Positions 52,124-60,688 of a stretch of 64,000 nucleotides of DNA are shown here, piece after piece. The translations under genes were made by a program, and so were the position numbers. Origin of the DNA: Ruegeria_C sp040830705 (GTDB taxonomy: Bacteria; Pseudomonadota; Alphaproteobacteria; Rhodobacterales; Rhodobacteraceae). Position 1 is the first letter of the stretch, and every line of letters begins with the position of its first letter. The DNA is taken from assembly GCA_040830705.1 (NCBI GenBank), contig JBFOME010000009.1:81509-145508 (forward strand), in the 5' to 3' direction. The notes below the pieces were generated by a model. It made no database searches. It saw only the letters and a program-made list of their open reading frames with translations, and had not been told where the DNA came from.

Positions 52124-53292
52124 GGTGTGTCTCCCGCGGCGGCGGTGCCCTGCATAAAGGTGAGCACTGCTTTCTGATGCTGCGTTATAGGGCTTTCGCC
52201 AATCCCGGCCGGACCGATTTCGAGATAGGGGCTTTTCAGGGATTTCTGCTGCTGTTCGCAGGCATAGATATCCTCGGCGGTGAAATCGCCAGACGCCATC
52301 GGATCATCTTCGCCTGTTGCATCGCCCCCCGGATATTTCGCGCCCCCGAAATCCTTCCAGAAACCCCAACTTTTCCACTGTTGTTTCTGGAACGCCCAAT
52401 CAGACATATTGGCGAGTTTTGTCCGGTTCTCGACCCGGGTCAGATCAGGGGCCAGCGGCGTGATAATGAACAGATTCCAACTGTCCTCGCCGGCACCGAT
52501 ACCTATCCCGGGAAACAGCATCGGAACCCATGTCCCCACATGTGGTTCGGGGATCACGCGCGGCGTGGGAAGATTAGCTTCGAGGTTCTTTGCATATTCT
52601 GCCGACGGGGGTTCCCAGAAATGATAGTGGGGGCCTTTCCACCCGTATTCGGCCTTGGCGTGATCATACATATGCAACGTATTCGAATGGAGATGGCTCA
52701 GGTGATAGACGTCGATGTAATTCTCGACGACGATCTTCCAGTTGGCCCTGATTTCATAAGAATTCTGTGTCTCGGGATATTCGACCAATTTCTCAGGCCT
52801 GTGGGGGCCCAGCAGCGGATCAACCTCTCCGAACCATTCGACCAGGGTCGGTGCATTCGGATCGGGATGCACAAATAACATGCCACGCCACACATCCACG
52901 CTGGCCGGTTTGAGCCCAAGACAGGATTTGTCGACGCCGCCGGGGAATTCTTTTGCCTCGTCGGGAACCGATATCAGGTTCCCTTCCAGATCATAGGTCC
53001 AGTCATGGTACGGGCAGGTCAGCGCCTTTTGGGTTTTGCCAACGGCGCGGATCAGTTGGGTTCCGCGATGGCGACAGATGTTGTGAAAGGCGCGCAGACG
53101 GTGATCGCGACCCATAACAACAAAAAGGTTGTTCAGCCCGGCCTGTACGGAAAGATAATGCCCCGGTCCCGGTATATCTTCGGCCAGCCCGGCAAAACGC
53201 CAGGTGCGCGAAAAAATCATATGTTGTTCGCGATCGAACCAGTCTTGCGACGTGTAGGCCTCAACCGGCAAGTGGTGATACATTTTTGTCAT
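52120..53292 (-). CDS. Rieske non-haem iron oxygenase, alpha subunit
   Basis: 390 residues. Rieske [2Fe-2S] ligands: ICRHRGTQLI (CxH) and LTCPYHDWTYDLEG (CxxH). The mononuclear iron site lies in VENYIDVYHLSHLHSNTL, with the bridging Asp and the two His, and a later Asp ligand is expected in the WNLFIITPLAPDLTRVE region. The C-terminal domain differs from benzoate or naphthalene dioxygenases and is closest in style to the mono-oxygenases of quaternary amines and related compounds. Substrate unknown. Central enzyme of the tetR-linked operon. Confidence 0.92.
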   Translation of the reverse strand: MTKMYHHLPVEAYTSQDWFDREQHMIFSRTWRFAGLAEDIPGPGHYLSVQAGLNNLFVVMGRDHRLRAFHNICRHRGTQLIRAVGKTQKALTCPYHDWTYDLEGNLISVPDEAKEFPGGVDKSCLGLKPASVDVWRGMLFVHPDPNAPTLVEWFGEVDPLLGPHRPEKLVEYPETQNSYEIRANWKIVVENYIDVYHLSHLHSNTLHMYDHAKAEYGWKGPHYHFWEPPSAEYAKNLEANLPTPRVIPEPHVGTWVPMLFPGIGIGAGEDSWNLFIITPLAPDLTRVENRTKLANMSDWAFQKQQWKSWGFWKDFGGAKYPGGDATGEDDPMASGDFTAEDIYACEQQQKSLKSPYLEIGPAGIGESPITQHQKAVLTFMQGTAAAGDTP

Positions 53293-53301
53293 TTGAATAC
53301 C

Positions 53302-53565
53302 CTAGGCGAGGACGTGCGCGAATTGAGGAAACAGGCTGGCCGCGATCATCATCCCGCCAAGCCCGGCCCAGAGAACAACAACCAACCAGAACAGATGCGG
53401 GTCCTCATCGCGGTTGATCTCGAGGACCAGAAATGCCTGTCCATTTATCAGTGTCGGGACGATCCACCAGACAAACAGCAACCCCCAGACCCAGTAGATG
53501 CCAAGCGCGGTTGCGACCAGGAGGACAGGCAGGGCGATGTAGTTCGCGCATCTGGCTAGGCTCAT
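53302..53565 (-). CDS. Small integral membrane protein in Rieske operon
   Basis: 87 residues with two to three membrane helices: YIALPVLLVATALGIYWVWG and LFVWWIVPTLINGQAFLVL, then FWLVVVLWAGLGGMMIAASL. A charged stretch EINRDEDPH lies in the loop between the second and third. No known family. It overlaps the tetR gene by 4 bases and is 9 bases upstream of the oxygenase, so it is part of the operon. Possible roles: substrate entry, docking of the oxygenase at the membrane, or a small exporter subunit. Confidence 0.75.
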   Translation of the reverse strand: MSLARCANYIALPVLLVATALGIYWVWGLLFVWWIVPTLINGQAFLVLEINRDEDPHLFWLVVVLWAGLGGMMIAASLFPQFAHVLA

Positions 53566-54152
53566 TGCTTTGCCTCCAGTACGGAAGCCAGCAAGGACGC
53601 CGCCAGTTTCAATTCCTCACGCCAGATCTTGGGCGGGTCCAGTGGCGACAGCGCGTCCATGCTGACGAAGATGGCTGATATCCCTTGTGTGGCTGCGCGT
53701 ATGTCTGAGTCTGGCGCAGAGGGGGCTGCGCGGCGCAGGATCGCCTCCACGACGTCGAAAAAATCTGTAAGGCTGTCCATCAGCCCCTGTCGCAGATCCG
53801 GCCGGTCGGGAACAGTCGTCACCAGCGCCTGATAGGTCAGCATCAACCGCGGATCGGTTCCGCTGTTGTCAGCGAACAGCGCGTCAACAAGGTCCGAGGG
53901 CGTGGCGTCTCCCGGCATTGTCTGGCGCAAACCATCGAGCGCCTCTGAGAAACCAGCGATCACATGATTGGTCAGGGAAGTTATCATTTCATCCTTGTTA
54001 CCAAGATAGTGGCGCAGCAGTGGGCGTTTAACGCCCGCTTCATTTGCGATCCGTTCTTGTGTCGCGCCCTCCAATCCGAACCGCGCGACGCAGGTCAGGT
54101 AGGCATCGAGTATTTCGTGCGACCGTTGGTCTTTTAGTGAAGGTCTGGGCAT
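53562..54152 (-). CDS. TetR family transcriptional regulator
   Basis: 196 residues from the ATG at 54152 (gagg upstream). The N-terminal HTH is SHEILDAYLTCVARFGLEGA, TQERIANEAGVKRPLLRHYL followed by GNKDEMI, the TetR signature. The C-terminal ligand domain (about 60-190) is helical and divergent. First gene of the operon with the membrane protein, Rieske oxygenase, exported protein and reductase, and preceded by a set of palindromes at 54167-54217, so it very likely represses its own operon and is released by the pathway substrate or product. Confidence 0.93.
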   Translation of the reverse strand: MPRPSLKDQRSHEILDAYLTCVARFGLEGATQERIANEAGVKRPLLRHYLGNKDEMITSLTNHVIAGFSEALDGLRQTMPGDATPSDLVDALFADNSGTDPRLMLTYQALVTTVPDRPDLRQGLMDSLTDFFDVVEAILRRAAPSAPDSDIRAATQGISAIFVSMDALSPLDPPKIWREELKLAASLLASVLEAKQ

Positions 54153-54166
54153 GTGCGCCTCATAAA

Positions 54167-54217
54167 TTGTCGTTAATGACAAATAATACTCGCGAGTATA
54201 TTGTCAACAGTGACAAT
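54167..54217. promoter_or_regulatory. Nested TetR operator region
   Basis: Two matching inverted repeats, TTGTC-N6-GACAA at 54167-54182 and ATTGTC-N6-GACAAT at 54200-54217, flank a separate 14-base perfect palindrome, ATACTCGCGAGTAT, at 54186-54199. The two outer centres are 34 bases apart. It lies 15 bases upstream of the tetR start, so bound regulator would block the operon promoter. Confidence 0.75.
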
Positions 54218-54291
54218 TAAGTTTCCACCCAAAACTGACTAGCAAGAGCGCATCGGCGACAAACTCATGCAGAGATCATGAAATTGATGAG

Positions 54292-55386
54292 TCACGATCT
54301 CGCGTGGGCTCCATTCGCCACCACTTTCTCCATCGCAACGGTGTCAGCGACCAGTGACCTGAACATCCGTTCCGACCACTGCAGCGCGCCTGACGTCAAA
54401 AGAAACGTCTCGGGCACAATGACCCACTCACCGATCCAGACACCGCCTGATCGTTCGTGTTCATGAAGGGTCAGTTCCCCCATCTGCTCGGCCCGCTGAC
54501 GGCCAAGGCGAGCGACGGCCTCGCCGAACTCCGAGGCACGCTGATTTCGTTTATGTGCCATTGCCGACGACACCCCTTTGCCGGGTTCCTGCGCTTCGGA
54601 GAACTCGCCAATATCCGATGACGATAATTGATTGACGTTATGGGCGATTTTGCACAGCGTCCCGCAAAGCAACCCGAGCGCCGTAATAATTTCGGCCACA
54701 CCGTCGCGTGCGTTCTGCCAATGGGGTTCTATCACATTCAACCCGAGCGACGCAGCAACACCCTGTTTAATGTAGTGCCCGGTGCCGTTTTCGTAACCGC
54801 GCATGTCACCTACGGGACCTCCGATCTGAACGTTTAATCCGCGTTTCGCCGCCTCTTTCAGAGCCTCTGATCGACGCTGCAGCTCAGACCGCCAGACAGT
54901 CAGTTTCGTCGCAAGACGGATGGGCACCGCATATTGACCGTTGGTGCGCCCCATCATCATCGTCTCAGGGTGGGATGAGATATGACGGTCAATCGCTTTG
55001 ATAGTGGCGATAATGGTATCCTCAACTTGGTCCAGCCCAAGCTTCATTTGCAGGGCCATCGCCGTGTCCATGATATCCTGCGTTGTCGTTCGAAAATGGA
55101 CATAGGCCGCATGTTCGGGGAGAAGGCTACGGAGCTGTTTCTTCAGACCGACGATCGGACGTCCGACAAGCCTCATCTCTTCCTGCAACGCGCTCTGACT
55201 CAGATCGCAGACGGAAACCGACGTGATGGCATCGGCCGCCGCGCGCGGGATCAACCCCGCCAATGCCTGATGTTCAGCTAGAACCTGTTCCGCCTTGAGC
55301 CACGCTGAAATCGTCGCATGTTCCGACCAGGTCGAGCGCATGTCGTTGCTGGAAAAGCAATCGCGGTAGATCCCATAGTCAAGCAT
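54292..55386 (-). CDS. Fumarase/aspartase-superfamily lyase (CMLE/ADSL-like)
   Basis: 364 residues. Family blocks are visible: STWSEHATISAWLKAEQVLA, the C1-type HFRTTTQDIMDTAMALQMK, the C2-type MMMGRTNGQYAVPIRLA and the C3 serine loop GKGVSSAMAHKRNQRASE. Differences from the common pattern: C2 has Asn where GRTHxQ usually has His, and C3 reads AHKRNQ instead of PxKxNP. Bacterial 3-carboxymuconate cycloisomerases also lack the C2 His, so this may be a CMLE-like or another dicarboxylate lyase. It overlaps the tctA stop by 8 bases, tying its substrate to the transporter. Start at ATG 55386 follows agggagag. Confidence 0.85.
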   Translation of the reverse strand: MLDYGIYRDCFSSNDMRSTWSEHATISAWLKAEQVLAEHQALAGLIPRAAADAITSVSVCDLSQSALQEEMRLVGRPIVGLKKQLRSLLPEHAAYVHFRTTTQDIMDTAMALQMKLGLDQVEDTIIATIKAIDRHISSHPETMMMGRTNGQYAVPIRLATKLTVWRSELQRRSEALKEAAKRGLNVQIGGPVGDMRGYENGTGHYIKQGVAASLGLNVIEPHWQNARDGVAEIITALGLLCGTLCKIAHNVNQLSSSDIGEFSEAQEPGKGVSSAMAHKRNQRASEFGEAVARLGRQRAEQMGELTLHEHERSGGVWIGEWVIVPETFLLTSGALQWSERMFRSLVADTVAMEKVVANGAHARS

Positions 55387-56893
55387 CTTCCAACTCTCCC
55401 TTCGCGATCCGACGCTCTTCGACGATACCGCGAACTCGAAGGGCCATGGCGCCCAGCCCAACGATCAGGAATGCCAGAGCGATGGGGCGTTCGACAAAGA
55501 TCAGCGCACCACCATCGGACATCAGAAGGGATTGGCGGAAGGTTTCCTCAGCCCCCTTGGCCAGCACGAAGGAGATCACGAATGCGGCGACATTGAAGTC
55601 GTACTTTCGCATCAGCCAACCGGCAAAGCCCGCGAACGTCATGACCGTCACGTCGAACATCGAGCCACGCGCGGAATAGGCAGCAACAAATGACGTTAGC
55701 AAGATCAACGGATAGAGCACATCGGTTGGGATCTTCAGGATCAGGCGCGCAACCTGTGTCGCTCCGAAATATCCGATCAGACCGTAGGCCAGAATACCCA
55801 GCATCCCGCAGGCGAACAGCTTGTAGACCAGTTCCTTGTCGGTCAGGAACAGGGTCGGGCCGACCTGGATACCGTGGATCAGAAACACCCCCAGCAGGAT
55901 TGCCCCGATGGTCGAGCCTGGTATGCCCAGCGTCAGCAGCGGTGCCATCGACGGGCCGGACACCGCATTGTTGGCCGCCTCGGGTGCCGCGACACCTTCC
56001 AGCGCGCCTTTACCCCACATCTCGGGATTTGCAGCACGGCGCTTGCCCTCGCCATACGAGATGAACGCCGCGATCGCCGATCCCAAGCCGGGCAAAACAC
56101 CGATCCCCGCACCAATGAAGCCGCCGCGTACTGCAAATGGCAGGCAGGGTTTGTATTCTTCCCAGGTCAGCGAGTTGCCGTCTTCTGAGCTTTCATTCTC
56201 TCTGGTCGCTCCGGTGGCCTTGCGGCGCGATTCCAATTGGGCAAAGACCTCACCCAGAACAAAGACACCGATCATTAGCGGCACAAGGCCGATACCGTTG
56301 GACAGTTCGAACGAACCGAAGGTGTAGCGCTCCTCGCTTGAGATCGGGTCAAGTCCCACCATGGCGATCAGAATGCCCATCAGAGCCGAGGCCAGACCTT
56401 TGATGATTGAGCTGCCGATGACTGAACCGATTACGACAAAGGCGGCAAAATAGATGGCAAAGGTCTCTGGCGGCCCAAGCTTAAGCGCGATGGCGGCGAT
56501 GAAGCCAACCCCGATGACCAGCAGAATATCACCCATCAAATCACCGATGATGGACGAGATCGTTGCCACTTTCATCGCCTTGCCGGCCTTTCCGGCTCGC
56601 GCAAGGGGATAGCCGTCAATCTGCGTTGCCGCACTGGCCGCCGTTCCGGGCGTGTTGAACAAGATGGCTGCAATCGAGCCGCCATAGCGACCTGATTTTC
56701 CAATCACATAGAGAAACGCGAGGGCAAAGATCGGGGACATATAGAAGGTGATGGGCAGCAACATCGCGATCGCCGCAGAAGCGGTCAGGCCGGGCGTCGC
56801 GCCGACAACCATGCCGACGACCGCAGCAAGGACAATTGCAAAGAGCAGCATGGGGTCGGTGATCACCGAAAGAAGTGCCGGAAAGATTTCCAT
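55379..56893 (-). CDS. tctA: Tripartite tricarboxylate transporter, large permease TctA
   Basis: 504-residue inner-membrane protein with about 11-12 helices. Diagnostic TctA segments: MVVGATPGLTASAAIAMLLP, YGGSIAAILFNTPGTAASAA, the later GIGVLPGLGSAIAAFISYGE and EAANNAVSGPSMAPLLTLGI, LTLGIPGSTIGAILLG. Uses the periplasmic binding protein TctC and small permease TctB; energised by the membrane potential. Encoded 6 bases downstream of tctB and overlapping the lyase gene, so transport and the lyase are co-expressed. Confidence 0.96.
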   Translation of the reverse strand: MEIFPALLSVITDPMLLFAIVLAAVVGMVVGATPGLTASAAIAMLLPITFYMSPIFALAFLYVIGKSGRYGGSIAAILFNTPGTAASAATQIDGYPLARAGKAGKAMKVATISSIIGDLMGDILLVIGVGFIAAIALKLGPPETFAIYFAAFVVIGSVIGSSIIKGLASALMGILIAMVGLDPISSEERYTFGSFELSNGIGLVPLMIGVFVLGEVFAQLESRRKATGATRENESSEDGNSLTWEEYKPCLPFAVRGGFIGAGIGVLPGLGSAIAAFISYGEGKRRAANPEMWGKGALEGVAAPEAANNAVSGPSMAPLLTLGIPGSTIGAILLGVFLIHGIQVGPTLFLTDKELVYKLFACGMLGILAYGLIGYFGATQVARLILKIPTDVLYPLILLTSFVAAYSARGSMFDVTVMTFAGFAGWLMRKYDFNVAAFVISFVLAKGAEETFRQSLLMSDGGALIFVERPIALAFLIVGLGAMALRVRGIVEERRIAKGELEDA

Positions 56894-56899
56894 GATGGT

Positions 56900-57367
56900 T
56901 TATCCCTGAATCCAGCTGAGCAAATCGAACACTTCGCCATAGGGCGGGAACACGCCGAGCAGGACAAAAAAGATGAGGTGGAAGATCAGCGGGCACAGAA
57001 CGACGGACAGGCCCAACCCGATCCAACTACGCACACCGAAGATGTAAAGAACGACCGGAGCGACTATCGCCGTTGGCAACAAGTAGCCGAACCAACGGAA
57101 GGATTGCTGATAGAGCAAGGCGATGATGAAAAGACCGACGATCTGCAATGTTGCGCTGTCGTCCTCTTTCTGGGTCACACCACTGGCTGCATGGCGCGCA
57201 GCTCCGACAAGCATCAGGCCCGACAGGAACAGCAGTGCAACGGAGGCAGAGAAAGGCACGATCCCGGCCCAAGTATCCCCCGGCGATGCTGCGGGCACTT
57301 GCCAGGCGCCCCAGATGGCACCAATCGAAATTACGGCAAGAACGAAACCTTCTGCATAGGCGCGCAT
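56900..57367 (-). CDS. tctB: Tripartite tricarboxylate transporter, small permease TctB
   Basis: 155 residues with four membrane helices (GFVLAVISIGAIWGAWQVP, IVPFSASVALLFLSGLMLV, TLQIVGLFIIALLYQQSF, and the long hydrophobic C-terminal pair LLPTAIVAPVVLYIFG ... LGLSVVLCPLIFHLIFFVLL). Typical small TctB. The start is set at ATG 57367, six bases after a strong gggggaag site; the open frame runs to 57418. Middle gene of the tctCBA-lyase operon. Confidence 0.9.
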   Translation of the reverse strand: MRAYAEGFVLAVISIGAIWGAWQVPAASPGDTWAGIVPFSASVALLFLSGLMLVGAARHAASGVTQKEDDSATLQIVGLFIIALLYQQSFRWFGYLLPTAIVAPVVLYIFGVRSWIGLGLSVVLCPLIFHLIFFVLLGVFPPYGEVFDLLSWIQG

Positions 57368-57433
57368 GGTACTTCCCCCAGGTTCCAGTGATTGGATAAG
57401 GGCCGGGGAATAGTTCACCCGGCCACCAGTACG

Positions 57434-58393
57434 TTAGTTGGTCAGACTTTGGACCAACGGAGCGGCGTCTTCTTTCATTGCGGAAAGTGTTGCCTTGGCG
57501 TCTGCGCCGTTCTGATAGACCGGCCCCGTTCCACGTGAGGCGAGGAGTTCCGCAAACTCGGGTTTCGCTGCGATCTGCTCAAGCGCGGATTCCATCGCAG
57601 TGACCACCTCTGACGGGGTACCCTTTGGGGCAAAGACGATGACTGGGGACGAGACAGCGGCAAACGGTATACCAAGCTCACCGAAGGAGGGTACATCTGT
57701 CATGATACCGTCGCGTTCTTGGCTATTGACCGCCAGCGCGCGCAATTGTTCTTCGAACCCTGCAAGCTGCTGGACGCCCAGAAAGCCAAAGTCTGCCTGC
57801 TCGCCGATCAAAGCAGCACGGGTTGGCCCGCCGCCTTTAAACGGAACGTCCTGCGCCTCAATACCGTTGCTGGCGAGAAACCCCAATCCACCAACGTGGT
57901 GAAAGCCGCCGCGCCCCGAATGCGCCCAACGCAGTTCGCCCGGGCCGGCCTTGGCCGCGTCGATTACGTCTTGAACGGTTTCGAACGGGCTGCTTTGCGG
58001 CACCATCAGCGAGGTTTGCAATTGGCCCACCTGACCGACGAAGTCAAAGCTATCCAAAGCATCAATGTCGGTGTCACGGGTCATGGTTGACAGCAGGAAC
58101 GACCCGCCCGACGTCATCATCATCGTGTATCCATCGGGGCGTGCGCCGACAACGGAATTGGCCCCGTTCAGACCGCCCGAACCGGGCTTGTTCACGACCA
58201 CTACCGGAACGTCCAGAATACCCTCAGCGGCAGCCGAGATGGCACGGGCATAGGCATCGGTGCCTCCACCGGCCTTATAAGGCACCACCAGATTTATCGG
58301 GCGTTTCGGCCAGTCCGCCGCAAAGCTTGAGGTGGCCGTTGCGGTGACAGCGATGGCCGCAATTGCGGCACTTATAAGCGTTCTGCGTTTCAT
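57434..58393 (-). CDS. tctC: Tripartite tricarboxylate transporter substrate-binding protein TctC
   Basis: Periplasmic Bug-type solute receptor, 319 residues from ATG 58393 with gaggaaa upstream. The signal peptide is RTLISAAIAAIAVTATATSS. The mature part has KRPINLVVPYKAGGGTDAYA, VVVVNKPGSGGLNGANSV, ELRWAHSGRGGFHHVGGLGF and VPFKGGGPTRAALIGEQADF, the ligand-binding loops of the Bug family. The ligand is presumably a carboxylate; no family member fixes it. First gene of the operon, divergent from the LysR gene. Confidence 0.94.
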   Translation of the reverse strand: MKRRTLISAAIAAIAVTATATSSFAADWPKRPINLVVPYKAGGGTDAYARAISAAAEGILDVPVVVVNKPGSGGLNGANSVVGARPDGYTMMMTSGGSFLLSTMTRDTDIDALDSFDFVGQVGQLQTSLMVPQSSPFETVQDVIDAAKAGPGELRWAHSGRGGFHHVGGLGFLASNGIEAQDVPFKGGGPTRAALIGEQADFGFLGVQQLAGFEEQLRALAVNSQERDGIMTDVPSFGELGIPFAAVSSPVIVFAPKGTPSEVVTAMESALEQIAAKPEFAELLASRGTGPVYQNGADAKATLSAMKEDAAPLVQSLTN

Positions 58394-58441
58394 GAGTTTC
58401 CTCCCAATTTCACTTGGGTTCAATCTACGCCATCTCATCAA

Positions 58442-58487
58442 TTGTAAAAAATGCAAAGGTGTTATCTACTGTTGCAAAAAATGAAAG
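58442..58487. promoter_or_regulatory. Direct repeats between tctC and lysR
   Basis: TTGTAAAAAATGCAAAG (58442-58458) and TTGCAAAAAATGAAAG (58472-58487) repeat with a 30-base offset, about three helical turns, in the 103-base divergent promoter region. They are likely contacts for the LysR regulator encoded at 58497. Confidence 0.6.
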
Positions 58488-58496
58488 CCTTGTGAG

Positions 58497-59414
58497 ATGA
58501 ATATCAAAGCTCTCCGCGCGTTCCGTGCGACCTTGTCCGAAGGCTCGTTGGTTGCTGCGTCGCAGATCTTAAACCTCAGCCAACCCGCCGTCAGCCGATT
58601 GATCTCAGGCCTCGAAGCGGAACTCAAACTGACGCTTTTTGATCGCAGCGGCCGTAACCTGACACCAACGCCCGAAGGGCTGGCCTTCTACAAAGAGGCT
58701 GGCCGGATTCTCGACAACCTAGATGAAGTTCCGCGCATCGCGGCAGAGATCAAGGCAGGACGAACTGAAACCCTGCGCATCGTGACGATGCCCCGAATTG
58801 CACAATCCTTGTCGGCCCCAGCTGTCGCACGTTTCATGAAAGATCACCCCGACACCAACATCAATCTGGATGTCCGAGCAAGACGCGAGGCCGGAAAGTG
58901 GCTGGCAGGCCGGGAGTACGATATCGGAATTGGTGCCTTGCCGGTCGATCACCCGGGGATCGTCACCAGACCATTGTTGAGGGTGAGAGCCCAAGCGGTG
59001 TTGCCCTCAGATCACCCACTTTCAAATCGGGCAGAGCTTGCAGCGGCTGATCTAGCGCAAGAGACGGTGATACGCCTGATGCACGGGCTTTTATTGCGCG
59101 ACCAACTGGATGACATTTTTCATTCGGCTGGCGTCACACCCCGGCAGACTTGCGAAGTCGCGGCGTCTCAGCTTGCCTGTTCGTTGGTGGCAGAGGGTGC
59201 GGGCATAACAATCGCGGATGAACTGGTTGCCGCTCAATCGGGGTTGGACAGGCTTTCTCTTGTGCCAGTGGCGCCCGAACGTTGGATGACCTTTGGCCTC
59301 CTTTATCCTGTCTCACAATCCAAGCCCGATCCTTTGATCTGGTTTGAAAGGGCCTTGAGTGACTTCGTCAGAGAAATGGCGCTACAGAGCCCGACCCTGG
59401 AACTTGCCTTTTAG
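58497..59414 (+). CDS. LysR family transcriptional regulator
   Basis: 305 residues. N-terminal winged HTH: NIKALRAFRATLSEGSLVAA, SQILNLSQPAVSRLISGLEA, LFDRSGRNLTPTPEGL (about 1-65). The C-terminal effector domain (about 90-295) has the two-lobe periplasmic-binding-like fold with VLPSDHPLSNRAEL and CSLVAEGAGITIADELVA. Divergent from tctC, hence the probable activator of the tctCBA-lyase operon, sensing the imported acid or a product. Direct repeats in the shared promoter match this role. Confidence 0.94.
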   Translation: MNIKALRAFRATLSEGSLVAASQILNLSQPAVSRLISGLEAELKLTLFDRSGRNLTPTPEGLAFYKEAGRILDNLDEVPRIAAEIKAGRTETLRIVTMPRIAQSLSAPAVARFMKDHPDTNINLDVRARREAGKWLAGREYDIGIGALPVDHPGIVTRPLLRVRAQAVLPSDHPLSNRAELAAADLAQETVIRLMHGLLLRDQLDDIFHSAGVTPRQTCEVAASQLACSLVAEGAGITIADELVAAQSGLDRLSLVPVAPERWMTFGLLYPVSQSKPDPLIWFERALSDFVREMALQSPTLELAF

Positions 59415-59542
59415 CCTCGCTCGTTTGGCGGCGTGGTTTGAGAAGTCTGGACATGCGCCAAATGCAGCGAGAGACGCTTCTCGCACTTGGGGCCGCACCG
59501 CGGCATTCTTGCACCGTGTTCAGGGCCTGGCTTGGGTCGCCT

Positions 59543-60688
59543 TCAGCCCAACCGTTTCTTGAATCTAAACGTTGCGACCACCAATCCGAATACTGCAAAG
59601 CCGGTCATCCAGAGGATGTCCCAGCGCAGCTCAAAAAGAGAAGCATCTCGCAGAACGACACCGCGGATCATATCCATGAAGTGCGTGGCAGGCAGAACCT
59701 GGGCGATGACTTGGACCGGTTTTGGCATGCCATCAAACGGAAACATGAACCCGGACATCAGGATTGATGGGAGCAAGACGAAGATGGTCATCTGCATGGA
59801 CTGAAGTTGGTTTTGAGCGAGGGTGGAAATAACCAGTCCAAGCGACAGGCTGGCAATGATGAACAAAAGGGTCACCACCAGCAACGTGCCCAACCCGCCA
59901 TTTATCGGGACATCAAACAGGACGTGCCCAAGCCCCAGAATGATCGCGACCTGAATAAGCCCCAGGAAAATGTATGGGATGATCTTACCGACCATGAGTT
60001 CGATCGATTTGATCGGAGTGTTGATCAGCATCTCCATATTGCCCCGCTCGCGCTCCCGAACGATGGCGGCCGAGGTGAACAGGATCATTGTCATGGTCAG
60101 GATGACCCCCACCAGACCCGGTACGATATTAACCGCGGATCGTTGTTCGGGGTTGAAGTAAAGCGTTACCTCAAAAGTGGGAACTTGCCTGTTTTGCGGC
60201 AATTTCAGCAGTTCCGTCAGCGGCATGGTCCGCAAGGACTTGATCGCGCTGGCGACCATCGTGTCCGAACCGTCGACAATCCAATGCGCGACCGGCCGAC
60301 TGCTGGTCTGGTCGGTCGCATCGGGTAGGCCCAAGCCGACAGAGGGGCTGCGCGCAACCCGATAGGCCACATCCGGCGGAATGATTAACGCGGCGCGCAC
60401 CCGCGCTTCGGTAATCGCGCGTTCCGCTTCCTGCGGTGTCGAAAGCTCCTCGGTAACGGCTACCACCTGCGTTGCCTGGACCAGCTGGGACAATGTCCGG
60501 GACAGTTCTGATCGCGACAGATCCACCAATGCAACGGGGACGTGGCGCAGGTTGGTGTTGATCGCATAGCCAAACAACAGAAGCTGGATCAGAGGGATCA
60601 TGATGACCATGGCAAAGGTCATCCTATCTCGACGCAATTGAAGCAGCTCTTTTTTCAATACAGCTGCGACGCGGCGCGGCGAAATCAT
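59543..60688 (-). CDS. ABC-2 type transporter permease (YbhR/YhhJ-like)
   Basis: 381 residues: an N-terminal membrane helix (FAMVIMIPLIQLLLFGYAIN), a periplasmic domain of about 140 residues (HVPVALVDLSRSELSRTLSQ ...) and five more helices (VPGLVGVILTMTMILFTSAA, IIPYIFLGLIQVAIILGLG, TLLVVTLLFIIASLSLGLV, FVLLPSILMSGFMFPFDG, ILWMTGFAVFGLVVATF). Layout of ABC-2 efflux permeases that work with an HlyD-type adaptor. It overlaps the ATPase gene by 4 bases. Substrate unknown: drugs, lipids or polymers are all possible for this family. Confidence 0.93.
   Translation of the reverse strand: MISPRRVAAVLKKELLQLRRDRMTFAMVIMIPLIQLLLFGYAINTNLRHVPVALVDLSRSELSRTLSQLVQATQVVAVTEELSTPQEAERAITEARVRAALIIPPDVAYRVARSPSVGLGLPDATDQTSSRPVAHWIVDGSDTMVASAIKSLRTMPLTELLKLPQNRQVPTFEVTLYFNPEQRSAVNIVPGLVGVILTMTMILFTSAAIVRERERGNMEMLINTPIKSIELMVGKIIPYIFLGLIQVAIILGLGHVLFDVPINGGLGTLLVVTLLFIIASLSLGLVISTLAQNQLQSMQMTIFVLLPSILMSGFMFPFDGMPKPVQVIAQVLPATHFMDMIRGVVLRDASLFELRWDILWMTGFAVFGLVVATFRFKKRLG

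Noticed and set aside
59415..59542. Possible gene between lysR and the ABC permease
   Set aside because: Short open frames on both strands have no ribosome binding site or similarity; this is simply the gap between two unit ends.
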